From: Paracoccaceae bacterium
GTDB lineage: Bacteria > Pseudomonadota > Alphaproteobacteria > Rhodobacterales > Rhodobacteraceae
Assembly (NCBI GenBank): GCA_028874915.1
Contig: JAPPHA010000068.1
Location: 41,897 to 77,727 of the forward strand
DNA length: 35,831 nucleotides
Reading direction: 5' to 3'
The notes under the pieces are model-generated. The model was given only the letters and a program-made list of their open reading frames with translations, did not search any database and was not told the origin of the DNA. Positions 1 through 8,601 of the stretch are shown here, piece after piece. Position numbers and translations under genes: made by a program. The stretch's first letter is position 1; every line of letters begins with the position of its first letter.

Positions 1-126
1 TTCGCGCGGGGGGGGGGGCCCGGGGGGGGGCCACCCCCACCGCCCCCCACCCCTGCCCCCTCCACCCCCAACCCTCCCCGGGGGCCCCCGCGGCCCCCCC
101 GGGGCCGGCCGGGACTTTCGGAAGAC
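1..126. other. G/C homopolymer-rich contig-end sequence
   Basis: Runs of 8-11 G are followed by long C-rich tracts with almost no A or T until about position 112. There is no coding potential. It lies directly downstream of the minus-strand binding-protein stop codon. Composition is unlike anything else in the window. It is most likely low-quality or misassembled contig-end sequence, although a real G-quadruplex-forming or terminator-like tract cannot be excluded. Confidence 0.6.
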
Positions 127-1206
127 CTACTGGACGAAGTCCTCCCAGTTCTTCGAGAAGTTGTCGATGAAACCCGGCAGATCCGCGTCCGGATTGTGCA
201 CGCGACTGAGGCTGCGGATGTCGTCGTCCGACAAGATGCAGCCCTGCAGAAGACCGTTGGCGTAAGTGTCCACGTTTGCCGCGGTGACCGGAATCAGGCT
301 GAAGAGCGGCTGGGTGTCTTCGACCGGGTGGCCGTGGAGGTAGTCGTAGAGCTGGATCAGGCCAAATCCACCCACCATCCAGTGCCCGCCAATCGAGAAG
401 TCAAGCTTTCCGTCCTTGATGAATTGCGCAACCTGCTCGTCGATATCGGTCGTAATGATGGCAATGTCGTCCCGTCCGGCCTGATCCACCGCGAATTGGC
501 TACCCAGTCCGGCCACGGCGCCAAGCACGATGATCGCATCGATCTCGCCCGGAGCGAAGCGTGCGATAAACTGTTCGGCATACTTTTGACCGTTCTCGCG
601 GTTGAGCCGGTCCCAGGCTTCGGCGATCAATTCAACATCGCCATGCTGATCGAGCACGCTTCTGACGCCGTCCCAGATCTCTTCAGCCGAAGTCACGCCC
701 TTCTGGTTCCAGATCATCGCCACTTTCTTGTGCCCGAGATCGACGGTGGTCTGGCCGATAGCCTCGCCCCAGGTCGTGTTGTTCTGGGTGACCTGCGCGA
801 TGAAATCCTCTCCCTCGTAGTCGGTGTCATAGTTCGATACCACCAGTCGACCCACGGCGACGCCCGGGATGTCGTTCGCTTCCAGAAGTCGCGCCACCTG
901 AATACCGGCGGGTGAGGTCAAAGGGTTGAAAACCAGGCCATCAGGCTGGCTGGCAATAATCGATTCGGCCTGGGCCACGTGTTGTTCTTCAGAGTTTTGG
1001 TCGTCGAACTCCTTCAAATCGACTGCGAGTGCACTTGCGACGCAACGTTCGAATCGATGGCGATTGATGACCCACGGGTTGGTCTCGGGTTGACCGAGGT
1101 CAGCGATAACCAAGTCGGTGCGCGCGTGGCCGTCGGCAACGACGGCACTGCCTAGCGGCAATGTGGCAGCCGCCACGAGAACGGATTTCAGGATCGTCTT
1201 GCTCAT
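127..1206 (-). CDS. Sugar-type ABC transporter periplasmic substrate-binding protein
   Basis: A 359-residue exported binding protein of the ribose/LacI-like periplasmic binding protein class (Peripla_BP_4 type). It should capture a sugar or related small molecule in the periplasm for an ABC importer. Residues 1-24 form a signal peptide (basic start, hydrophobic core, AVVA before the mature Asp-Gly). The mature part shows the usual two-lobe alternation, with the family-like VIADLGQPETNPW near the start and a later IITTDIDEQVAQFIKDGKLD segment typical of ribose/xylose-binding proteins. The ATG at 1206 follows a good AGGGAGGAG ribosome site. The matching permease and ATPase genes are not present; they would lie left of position 1, beyond the window. 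The HyuA-like gene upstream on the same strand and the divergent FGGY kinase suggest a shared carbohydrate-derived substrate, which is an inference. The substrate cannot be named. Confidence 0.85.
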   Translation of the reverse strand: MSKTILKSVLVAAATLPLGSAVVADGHARTDLVIADLGQPETNPWVINRHRFERCVASALAVDLKEFDDQNSEEQHVAQAESIIASQPDGLVFNPLTSPAGIQVARLLEANDIPGVAVGRLVVSNYDTDYEGEDFIAQVTQNNTTWGEAIGQTTVDLGHKKVAMIWNQKGVTSAEEIWDGVRSVLDQHGDVELIAEAWDRLNRENGQKYAEQFIARFAPGEIDAIIVLGAVAGLGSQFAVDQAGRDDIAIITTDIDEQVAQFIKDGKLDFSIGGHWMVGGFGLIQLYDYLHGHPVEDTQPLFSLIPVTAANVDTYANGLLQGCILSDDDIRSLSRVHNPDADLPGFIDNFSKNWEDFVQ

Positions 1207-1547
1207 TCTCTCCTCCCTGAAAGGACTGGGGTGCGCACGAGATGCGCATGTTTTCGGGTTACAGGCGATTCACCGCCCTTTTAACTGCATGTCACAACTA
1301 AATGCACTTTGCAATTAATTTTTGATTTCCAGTCAATCCTTTGGTTTCGTCGGTAGCCAAGGTCCATCCGCCCGTTAAGCGATCCGGGATTCCATCGCCT
1401 TCGGCCACCGGTTTCACCCGGAAACTCGCCCTTCCGACAACGAACGTCTCGAGCTGCCTGGTCTCAAGCTGGTGTTCGTGCGTGGCGGGCAAGGCACGGG
1501 TCGCGTCTCTTTACCTCACCCGGTATTCAAACCTGGCGTCAGCCAGT
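1207..1547. other. Intergenic region upstream of the binding-protein gene
   Basis: No convincing gene. It is AT-richer than its surroundings between about 1265 and 1340, as expected of a promoter for the minus-strand binding protein. The minus strand has a TTGACT at 1336-1331 that could be a -35 element, but no clear -10 is properly spaced. TGCGCA at 1232-1237 and 1243-1248, separated by 5 bases, forms a small inverted repeat just upstream of the ribosome site and could act as an operator or leader hairpin. The part near 1500-1547 holds the out-of-frame continuation of the HyuA-like C-terminus. Confidence 0.4.
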
Positions 1548-3590
1548 TCAACGACTCCGGCCGCTCGGACGGCCAACGGCCTCGACGGACACATCCGCCT
1601 GCAACAGCACCGCTCCGCCGGATTCTGGCGTGCGGCGAATGGTCCGTTCGGTATTCAGAACCGTAGCCGTAGCGCCTGCGTCACGAGCCTTGCGTTGCGC
1701 TTCCTCTCTGAGTGCCGTTTCCAGTTGAGCCAGCGCCTGCTCCTCGCTGTCGGCGACGCTCATGCCCGCAGCGGAGTGCAGGAGATACTGCCCGGGTGAA
1801 GGGCACGTGATCTGGCCACGGGCTCTCATGGCGATCCGTGCTCCCGCGGCACCCACGGCACCGGCCACCGGCGCAAGTCCGGGACGCCGTACCGTCGCGG
1901 ACAGGGTCCCTCCGATGGCGTCAAAGTAGAGTGCAGCCGGAGCTCCCAGCGCGACAAGCGGTGCGTTCAACCCGACATCAAGCTGTACGAGGCCCCGGTA
2001 CTGGCTCAACCCGGCGACGGTCAGCCCATGTCCAGCCAGGGCTTCCGGTGAGTCGCCAAAGTCATGCCCGTCCCAGGCAAAGGCTGAGACCATCAGATGG
2101 CCCACGGACTGCCACACCAACTGGTCGACGACGCGGCGAGCGGCCGCAGCGGCCGATCCGGCAAATGCCACGCCCGCCGTGTCGCGTTTCCGGGCCAAGA
2201 GTCCAAGGGCCTTGACCGCCGCTCCCCGGTCCCAGCATTCCTGCATTCCAAGCACATGCGCAGCATCACTCGGGGTCACGCCGGCAAGCGACACGAGGCA
2301 CCGACCGATCAACCGGTCAAGGATTGCCAACTCCTTCCGGTTCCGGACGACAGCGCCGAGTTCGCAGACTTCCGACCCCAGTCGCTCGAACAGCTCAGCC
2401 TCCCTTGCTGCCAGGGCCGGTGCCGGGCGATTGCGGTCCGGGCGACGACGGGTCTTGAAAACCAGCTGCGCGTCGAATTCTCCCGGCTGTTCTTTCGCGC
2501 TTTGCCGGTCGAGGGCGCCATGGACGGCCTCCGGTCGTTGCGTTGCCAGGAGCGACACCGGAATCGCCCGTCGCGGACCGAGACACAGGAGGTTCGCCAT
2601 CCCTTCCGTCAGCAAACGGGCTTCGGAATCACCACCAAGTCCGACCGTCCTGACCGCAACCGCTTCGACCATCGTACGGAATCCGCCGACGTGCGCCCCG
2701 TCGGTGTCCAGGGCCGGCCGGCCCTTACGGAGAACCGCAACATCCGTTGTCGTTCCCCCCATGTCGGCAACCACGGCCTCGGTTTCATCGGTCAACCGGT
2801 TGGCGGCGATGACCGAGGCGGCAGGGCCTGAAAGAATGGTTTCCACCGGCTTTTCCCGGGCTACCGCCGCCGAAACCAGGGCGCCGTCTCCGCGAACGAC
2901 CATCAGTGGCGCCGTAATTCCGCGTTGGGACAGTCGCGTTTCGATGGTGCCGATCAAGCGGTCAACGAGGCCGATCAGCCGGGCGTTGAGGACGGCGGTC
3001 ACCGCGCGCCGCGGTCCGTTCAGCCTCGCGCTCAGCTCATGGGAACAGGTCGCCGGCCGGCCCGTAAGACCCCGGATCCGGTCGCGAACCCGGATCTCAT
3101 GATCCGGGTTGCGGATGGCGAAGCGCCCGGCAACAGCAAATGCCGAAACAGAAGCATCCGAACCCTGCTGGGTCAGCCACCGGTCGAGGTCGTCCATCGC
3201 CAGGGGTGCCAGTTCGAGACCTTGATGGTCATGGCCACCGGCAAGCCGGATTACCGGGTCCCCCGCAAGGGCCTCCGTCAGCTCCGTCCGACCAAGGTCC
3301 CGCCCTGAAAACCCCAACGACACGAGCGCGACCGGATCGCCCCTGCGTTCGACAATGGCATTCGTGGCCAGCGTCGTCGACAGCGCCACCAAGGCCACCC
3401 CCGGTGCCCGTACGCCGTCAGGTCCGAGAATGGCCTCGATCGCCGCCATGACCCCATCGGCGTGATTCTCGTGGGTCGTAAGGGCCTTGTCCCAGACGAT
3501 GATCTGACCATCGGCATCCATGAGGACCGCGTCGGTATGGGTCCCGCCGACATCGACGCCAAGGCGCAGTTTGCAACCGTCGTCAGCCAT
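1548..3590 (-). CDS. Hydantoinase/oxoprolinase family protein (HyuA-like), possibly frameshifted at its C-terminus
   Basis: About 680 residues if started at the ATG at 3590 (MADDGCK). A start 7 codons earlier is possible but adds nothing recognisable. The protein is of the HyuA / 5-oxoprolinase subunit A type, ASKHA-fold ATP-dependent enzymes that open or carboxylate cyclic amides, ketones and related substrates. Visible motifs: N-terminal phosphate-binding loop GVDVGGTHTDAV (about residues 11-22), the second ATP-site motif DMGGTTTDVAV (about 276-286), and GLGGDSEARL further on. The family normally works with a HyuB partner subunit. No HyuB is present here. At the C-terminus the frame stops at 1548, but the next frame continues with a family-like GVVELADARFEYRVR and then a stop at 1514, which suggests a single-base shift near 1550-1565. 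The reaction is unknown. The gene is upstream of, and on the same strand as, the sugar-binding-protein gene. Confidence 0.82.
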   Translation of the reverse strand: MADDGCKLRLGVDVGGTHTDAVLMDADGQIIVWDKALTTHENHADGVMAAIEAILGPDGVRAPGVALVALSTTLATNAIVERRGDPVALVSLGFSGRDLGRTELTEALAGDPVIRLAGGHDHQGLELAPLAMDDLDRWLTQQGSDASVSAFAVAGRFAIRNPDHEIRVRDRIRGLTGRPATCSHELSARLNGPRRAVTAVLNARLIGLVDRLIGTIETRLSQRGITAPLMVVRGDGALVSAAVAREKPVETILSGPAASVIAANRLTDETEAVVADMGGTTTDVAVLRKGRPALDTDGAHVGGFRTMVEAVAVRTVGLGGDSEARLLTEGMANLLCLGPRRAIPVSLLATQRPEAVHGALDRQSAKEQPGEFDAQLVFKTRRRPDRNRPAPALAAREAELFERLGSEVCELGAVVRNRKELAILDRLIGRCLVSLAGVTPSDAAHVLGMQECWDRGAAVKALGLLARKRDTAGVAFAGSAAAAARRVVDQLVWQSVGHLMVSAFAWDGHDFGDSPEALAGHGLTVAGLSQYRGLVQLDVGLNAPLVALGAPAALYFDAIGGTLSATVRRPGLAPVAGAVGAAGARIAMRARGQITCPSPGQYLLHSAAGMSVADSEEQALAQLETALREEAQRKARDAGATATVLNTERTIRRTPESGGAVLLQADVSVEAVGRPSGRSR

Positions 3591-4230
3591 GGTGTCGGAG
3601 GCCGGTCGCACGCGGCCCCTCGGTTCCGCAACAATCGACGCGTGCGGCGCGCCCGTACGGCATTGGCGGTTCCATCACTTCGGCCATGTCGGAAGTTTTC
3701 GGATCATGGAATTGCTTCGCCCCAGGGAGCCTGCCGACAACCAACCGACGCCGGCATCCCGACCGCGAGATAACATGGCAGCTGGCCGCCGGTCGACGTG
3801 ACGCCATGATTTGGCGCGCGATCGCCGCATATGCATGCATACAGACCATACGGCCGTGAACTGACCGAGCGCCGGCCGGAGGCAGAATCCTGTCGGGACC
3901 GGGTCCGACTGGCGGGCCTGCCCTTGCAGGGCCGGAATCGGTAACGCCGGGTTGAAATAGGTGGTTACAGAACAAAACGTCCTCCTTTCCGGGGCATGGT
4001 CTGGCGCCACGACATTGCCTTCGACAACAAGACGCGGCTCCGGAGCGCTGACATGAAGCTTGGGACGTCGGAACGATTCGAATGATTGGGGCCGGTCCGG
4101 GCTGCCGGCGGCCGTGGTTGCTTGCGCCGGTCCGGGACCGGCGATAGACGAAATCGAATACCGGTGGCGACCCGGTCGACCGTTCCTTCGCCATGGCGCT
4201 CCACCGTCTCGCTCACGGAAGGTTTGGGTT
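3591..4230. other. Divergent promoter region between the HyuA-like gene and the FGGY kinase
   Basis: About 640 bp with only non-conserved overlapping frames. It must contain the promoters of both divergent genes. The most striking element is a 12-bp perfect palindrome at 3830-3841, annotated separately. No regulator gene is present. The purine stretch at 4215-4223 serves as the kinase ribosome site. Confidence 0.5.
3830..3841. promoter_or_regulatory. Candidate operator: perfect palindrome TATGCATGCATA
   Basis: The 12 bases read identically on both strands and lie in the divergent intergenic region about 240 bp from the HyuA-like start and 390 bp from the kinase start. Catabolic loci of this kind are commonly controlled by LacI, GntR or DeoR-type repressors that bind short palindromes. 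That is the only basis for suggesting an operator, and the site is a chance-compatible length. Confidence 0.3.
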
Positions 4231-5655
4231 TTGTCGTCCTTGCACCCCAAACGGGTTGCCGTCATCGACATCGGAAAGTCCAACGTCAAGTTCACGGTCG
4301 TGGGACTGTCCGATCTTCGCGAGATCGAGGTCCGAACACGGCCGAATCGCGTTCGTCCCGGTCCGCCATGGGCACATTTCGATGTCGTGGAGCATTGGCG
4401 ATTCATCCTGGAATCCCTCGAAGACTGTCATCGGCAGTATGGAATTGATGCGATAGCCGTCGCCACTCACGGTGCGGCGGTCGTGCTGCTGGATGAGCAC
4501 GGCGAATTGGCCGCTCCTGTTCTGGACTACGAAGACCCGGGACCCGACGAGACAGCAGATGCGTATGGTCAACTTCGGCCATCGTTCGAAGAAACGGGGT
4601 CGCCACGCCTCGGTGGCGGACAGAACGTCGGCGCACAGATCTTTTGGCAATTTGAAACCGAGCCCGGTCTGAGAGATCGGACCGCCGTCATCGTCACTTT
4701 TCCTCAGTTCTGGAGCTACATGCTGACCGGCGTTCATGCCACGGATGTCACGTCACTCGGCGCCCACACGGACTTGTGGAATCCGCATGCCGGGTGCTTC
4801 TCAAGCCTGGTGGACCGACTGGAGATTCGAGATCGAATCGCGCCCGTCCACTTGCCCGGAGATGTTCTTGGACCGGTCAGCCCGGGCATCCGGGTTCGTA
4901 CCGGCCTGCCCGAGTCGGTCCCGGTCCATTGCGGGATTCACGATTCCAATGCCTCGCTGCTCCCGCACATCCTGACCCGCCCGGCCCCCTTCTCCGTCGT
5001 ATCGACAGGCACCTGGATCATCACGATGTCCGTGAATCTCATTCCGGCAACCCTGGATCCCTCTCGAGACACCCTGATCAACGTCGATGCCTTCGGCCGA
5101 CCTGTTTCATCCGCCCGGTTCATGGGTGGGCGCGAGTACGAAACCGTGGTTGGAACCAGCACGGAGGCGCCGGATGCGCAGACGTCTGCTGCGGCGCAGT
5201 CGCGGCACACGGGGGAATCGCCCGAGGTGCTCGATCAGCCGATCATGCTACTACCGGCCGTAGTTCCAGAAGTGGGTCCCTTCCAGGGCATGACGAGCCG
5301 CTGGGTCGGGAAAGAACCGGCACCTGGCAGTCGCCAGCGCGAAACGGCCGCATCCTATTATCTCGCATTGGTGACCATGCATTGTCTGACGCTCGTTGAG
5401 CATGACGGGGACATCGTCATCGAGGGTCCGCTGGCACGCAACCGTTCGTTTCTCGATATGCTCGCGGCCGGCACGGGCTCGCCGGTCTTCGTCTCCGAGG
5501 GTTCGACCGGGACGAGTGCAGGGGCAGCTCTGCTCGCGACGCCAGGCGCCGAACCAATGATTCGAACCGTGCCTCACCAGGTCCCCATCGAACAAAAACA
5601 GAGATTGCGAGACTATGCCAACCGCTGGAGACAGCTCGTCTCGCGTGGACCATGA
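4231..5655 (+). CDS. FGGY-family carbohydrate kinase
   Basis: About 474 residues from a TTG start at 4231, chosen because a GGAAGG ribosome site lies 7-8 bases upstream and the family N-terminus follows directly. The open frame extends back to 4060 but that segment is low-complexity and not family-like. FGGY kinases phosphorylate sugars and polyols (xylulose, ribulose, rhamnulose, glycerol) with ATP in the cytoplasm. Visible features: N-terminal phosphate loop VIDIGKSNVKF (IDIGKSN at about residues 12-18), the GIHDSNASL segment holding the expected catalytic Asp at about residue 238, and the STGTW motif at 258-262 at the start of the second ATPase domain. The C-terminal ATP-site region is present (VFVSEGSTGTSAGAALLA). 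The length is normal. It resembles the rhamnulokinase-like or uncharacterised FGGY group more than xylulokinase. It is divergent from the HyuA-like and sugar-binding-protein genes. Confidence 0.88.
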   Translation: MSSLHPKRVAVIDIGKSNVKFTVVGLSDLREIEVRTRPNRVRPGPPWAHFDVVEHWRFILESLEDCHRQYGIDAIAVATHGAAVVLLDEHGELAAPVLDYEDPGPDETADAYGQLRPSFEETGSPRLGGGQNVGAQIFWQFETEPGLRDRTAVIVTFPQFWSYMLTGVHATDVTSLGAHTDLWNPHAGCFSSLVDRLEIRDRIAPVHLPGDVLGPVSPGIRVRTGLPESVPVHCGIHDSNASLLPHILTRPAPFSVVSTGTWIITMSVNLIPATLDPSRDTLINVDAFGRPVSSARFMGGREYETVVGTSTEAPDAQTSAAAQSRHTGESPEVLDQPIMLLPAVVPEVGPFQGMTSRWVGKEPAPGSRQRETAASYYLALVTMHCLTLVEHDGDIVIEGPLARNRSFLDMLAAGTGSPVFVSEGSTGTSAGAALLATPGAEPMIRTVPHQVPIEQKQRLRDYANRWRQLVSRGP

Positions 5656-6378
5656 TCGGACGGGCCGAAGTCGGATCGGCGATCATCATCGCGGCGATTC
5701 AGATCCGACTCCCGGATCTTCGACTCACGGAGCATGACGTTCGGAATACAGGCACGCATCACTCCGCGTTAAAGGCACCGAATCCGTTTCGGGACAGGCA
5801 AATCCACCGTCCCTTTCAAACGCGGCGGTTTTCGGTCTGATCATATGGGGTCGACGGGCGGCCCTGGATCTCACCGATCTACATCGGCGCCGCCTCGGGA
5901 CGATTCAGCGCCGGCGCGGCCACGAAACCGGAATCGCAGCCACACAGTCCTTCCGCTCGCTTATGGCCAGGACTTTCTGTCGCAATGTCCGGCCGTCCTC
6001 CGACACCGAAACATGCGGAAGCCCGGCGATAACATCGATGGGGGCCGATCACACCGACAGATCCAATCGTTGTTTTTGCATTCGCCGATCATTCGGACTT
6101 CGTCGAAGGAGTCGATCTCGAACCGTCGGGGTCCCGCCGACAAGCCAAATGCACGGCCCGGACTGTCGTGCGAAGACCGAAACATGGTCACGCCCCTGTC
6201 TTCGCAGGCAGTGACCAAAGTCTCGGATTGCATTCCGAACGACGTTGACCGTGGGGAACGCTTGGGCACGGTTCAGGCCCGAGGCGATTCTCGCGCGTGG
6301 CGTCGAGTTTGGCCTCGAAGCCTGAATTGTCAGGCGACGCCGAGGTCCTATGCCAGCCCCGGAGCTGAACGCCCGCTT
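5656..6378. other. Gene-free region between FGGY kinase and TRAP operon ends
   Basis: About 720 bp between two genes whose 3' ends face each other. Overlapping frames here (for example 5961-6269 minus) are composition-driven and show no recognisable domain. Apart from the hairpin at 6313-6345 I see nothing structured. Confidence 0.5.
6313..6345 (-). terminator. Candidate hairpin downstream of dctM
   Basis: The stem is nested: outer arms CCTCG/CGAGG (6313-6317 and 6341-6345) and inner arms GCCTGA/TCAGGC (6320-6325 and 6330-6335) with an ATTG loop. It starts about 33 bases after the dctM stop on the minus strand. There is no T tract, so intrinsic termination is uncertain. Confidence 0.3.
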
Positions 6379-7809
6379 CTACCTGTAGATGATCTCCGGA
6401 CCCATGATTGTATTGGGCAGGAAGATACTGAGCCACGGCACGTAGGTGACCAGGATCAGGAAGACGAAGAGTACAGCCAGAAATGGCATCGCCGCTCTTA
6501 CAACACTCATCATGGTCATTCCCGCCACGCCACTTGTCACGAAAAGGTTCAGCCCGACCGGCGGGGTAATCATGCCGATTTCCATGTTCACGACCATGAT
6601 AATGCCGAGATGGATCGGGTCGATGCCAAGCTCGATGGCGATCGGGAAGACAAGGGGTGCGACAATGACGATGAGTCCGGACGGCTCCATGAACTGGCCG
6701 CCAATCAGGAGGATCAGGTTCACGATCACCAGGAACATGATCGGCCCGAAGCCGGCTGACAACATCGCTTGTGCGATCTTCTGCGGGATTTGCTCGTCGG
6801 TAAGCACATGCTTCAGGATCAGTGCGTTTGCGATGATGAACATCAGCATGACCGTCAGCCGGGCGGCCTCGAACATCGTGTCGCGGGTGTCGCGGTGCAC
6901 GAACGCCGTCAACAGCGCCTGCGGCCGCTCCAGAAGGCCCAGCGGGCGTGCGGGTGCCGCGTCCGCAACCGCGGCCGACAGGCCCTCCGCCTGACGCGCC
7001 TTCAGTGGTCCCATGTCCCGATAGACGAACAGCGCGATCACGAAGGCATAGACCGAGGCCACCGCCGCCGCTTCCGTGGGCGTGAAAAACGCGTTGGTGA
7101 CTCCCGGGATCCCGTAGATGCCAACCATGATGATCACGATCAGCATCAGCCCCCAGAAGGCTTCGCGGAAGCTCTCGATGATCTCGCCCCATCCCTGCCA
7201 CACACCTTTGGGCATTTTGCGCAGGACGGCCATGACGTAGATCGTGACCATGAGCATCAGGCCGGCAGTAATACCGGGGATGACTCCTGCCAGGAACATG
7301 CGGCCGACCGAGACGTCGGTCGCCGACGCATAGACCACCATCACGATCGACGGCGGGATCAGGATACCAAGCGTTCCCGCGTTGCAAATGACGCCGGCAG
7401 CGAATCTCCTCGAATAACCCGCCTCCCTCATCGCCGCGATAACGATCGTGCCGATCGCGACCACCGTGGCAGGAGAGGATCCTGACAGTGCCGCAAAGAT
7501 CATGCAGGCAAAGACCCCGGCGATCGCGAGCCCTCCGCGCAGGTGCCCGACACAGGCGATCGAAAACCGGATAATCCGCCGCGCGACGCCCCCGGTAGAC
7601 ATGAACGAAGAGGCCAGGATGAAGAACGGGATCGCCAGAAGCGTGTAGTGGCCGGCCATGGCCTGGTAGAGCGACTGTGCGACCGACGCCAGCGAGGTCT
7701 CGGACGACAGCAGCAGGAACACCATCGAGGAAAGCCCCAGAGCAACCGCGATCGGAACGCCAATCAGCAGGAGTCCCACAATCATGGCGAACAGAAGAAC
7801 CACATCCAT
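6379..7809 (-). CDS. dctM: TRAP transporter large permease subunit (DctM)
   Basis: A 476-residue, strongly hydrophobic protein of the DctM family, the large membrane subunit that drives sodium- or proton-coupled uptake in tripartite ATP-independent periplasmic transporters. It shows about 11-13 membrane segments and typical family signatures: FFILASSFMSTGG near residue 60, the ALSGSSPATVVAIG segment near residue 110, and TLGILIPPSIVMVVY near residue 147. A polar insertion of about 30 residues (RDMGPLKARQAEGLS onwards) splits the two halves; loops here vary in the family. The C-terminal PPVGLNLFVTSG and the short tail are complete. The ATG at 7809 lies 5 bp after the dctQ stop, so the two are transcriptionally and probably translationally coupled. 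Confidence 0.93.
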   Translation of the reverse strand: MDVVLLFAMIVGLLLIGVPIAVALGLSSMVFLLLSSETSLASVAQSLYQAMAGHYTLLAIPFFILASSFMSTGGVARRIIRFSIACVGHLRGGLAIAGVFACMIFAALSGSSPATVVAIGTIVIAAMREAGYSRRFAAGVICNAGTLGILIPPSIVMVVYASATDVSVGRMFLAGVIPGITAGLMLMVTIYVMAVLRKMPKGVWQGWGEIIESFREAFWGLMLIVIIMVGIYGIPGVTNAFFTPTEAAAVASVYAFVIALFVYRDMGPLKARQAEGLSAAVADAAPARPLGLLERPQALLTAFVHRDTRDTMFEAARLTVMLMFIIANALILKHVLTDEQIPQKIAQAMLSAGFGPIMFLVIVNLILLIGGQFMEPSGLIVIVAPLVFPIAIELGIDPIHLGIIMVVNMEIGMITPPVGLNLFVTSGVAGMTMMSVVRAAMPFLAVLFVFLILVTYVPWLSIFLPNTIMGPEIIYR

Positions 7810-7814
7810 GCGCG

Positions 7815-8504
7815 CTATTTCCCTTGTTCACCGCGCGCGGTCTGCTCGAGTGCGTCCTCGACCTCATGGCTGACGATCAGGCCATGCTGCCGTCCGGCAA
7901 CGATGGCAATGGTGGCCTGGATGACGCGCAGCAGGATCAGCGCGGCCGAGAACGGGAGAATGAAATACGGGATGACGCGAGGAAGTTTTTCGTATTCCTC
8001 GCCGTAGTTGATTGCGTCCTCCAGCCATCTGAACACGCCCAGCATGGGGACCTGATCGGTGATGTAAAAGGCCCTGTCGCGCACACCTTCCGCGAATCCC
8101 AGCGGGAACCAGCGTCCTTCAGTCGGCTGGAGTGCCGCGAACGGAGCCCAGTAATCCCAGGCACCTTTGAGGAGCAGGAAAGCATACGCCAGGCAGCACA
8201 GTGCCGCGATGACCGCCAGCAAGCGCCTGGCACGCTCGGGCAGGACATTGACAAGCGCATCGACACCGAGATGTGCGGTTACCTTGAACCCATAGCTGAT
8301 GCCAAGGAGCACCAGCCAGGCAAAGAGGATCAGCGTTACCTCCAGCCCCCAGATCAGAGAATCGTTGAAGACGTAGCGCAGGACCACGTTCACGAACGTG
8401 ATCAACGTCATCAGCCCGAGGATGACGGCGATCACCGTTTCCTCCAGCCTGTGGACGACCCTGCCAAGTGTGCTGCTCGGTTGATGGACTGCATGTCTCG
8501 ACAT
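7815..8504 (-). CDS. dctQ: TRAP transporter small permease subunit (DctQ)
   Basis: A 229-residue membrane protein with the four-helix DctQ topology. The first helix is around residues 24-45, followed by the family signature VVLRYVFNDSLIWG. A second pair begins at WLVLLGISYGF and the RARRLLAVIAALCCLAYAFLLL segment, and a last helix lies near residues 178-200. A roughly 50-residue hydrophilic insertion (about residues 120-170) before the last helix makes it longer than the ~160-180 residues of many DctQ proteins. It partners DctM and helps dock the binding protein. The start at 8504 has only a weak ribosome site. It lies between dctP and dctM in the usual order P-Q-M. Confidence 0.88.
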   Translation of the reverse strand: MSRHAVHQPSSTLGRVVHRLEETVIAVILGLMTLITFVNVVLRYVFNDSLIWGLEVTLILFAWLVLLGISYGFKVTAHLGVDALVNVLPERARRLLAVIAALCCLAYAFLLLKGAWDYWAPFAALQPTEGRWFPLGFAEGVRDRAFYITDQVPMLGVFRWLEDAINYGEEYEKLPRVIPYFILPFSAALILLRVIQATIAIVAGRQHGLIVSHEVEDALEQTARGEQGK

Positions 8505-8601
8505 GTCCGAAACCCCGCGAACCGGTGCACGCGTAGGCGCATCGCCGACGCAATTTTGCCCGGGCCCGGCGGGCTTGCCAATCGGGCCCGGCCGGGCCTC
8601 A

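Noticed and set aside
3583-4194. 203-codon minus-strand frame upstream of the HyuA-like gene
   Set aside because: Arg/Pro/Gly-rich composition-driven frame, overlaps the start of the HyuA-like gene in another frame, no domain or ribosome site.
5961-6269. 102-codon minus-strand frame after dctM
   Set aside because: Considered as a small gene at the end of the TRAP operon, but it has no ribosome site, no recognisable motif and atypical composition.
5845-6759. 304-codon plus-strand frame
   Set aside because: Runs antisense into dctM; His/Asp/Gln-rich composition is the mirror of the membrane-protein codons.
6188-7867. 559-codon minus-strand frame overlapping dctM
   Set aside because: Out-of-frame shadow of dctM, which has clear family motifs.
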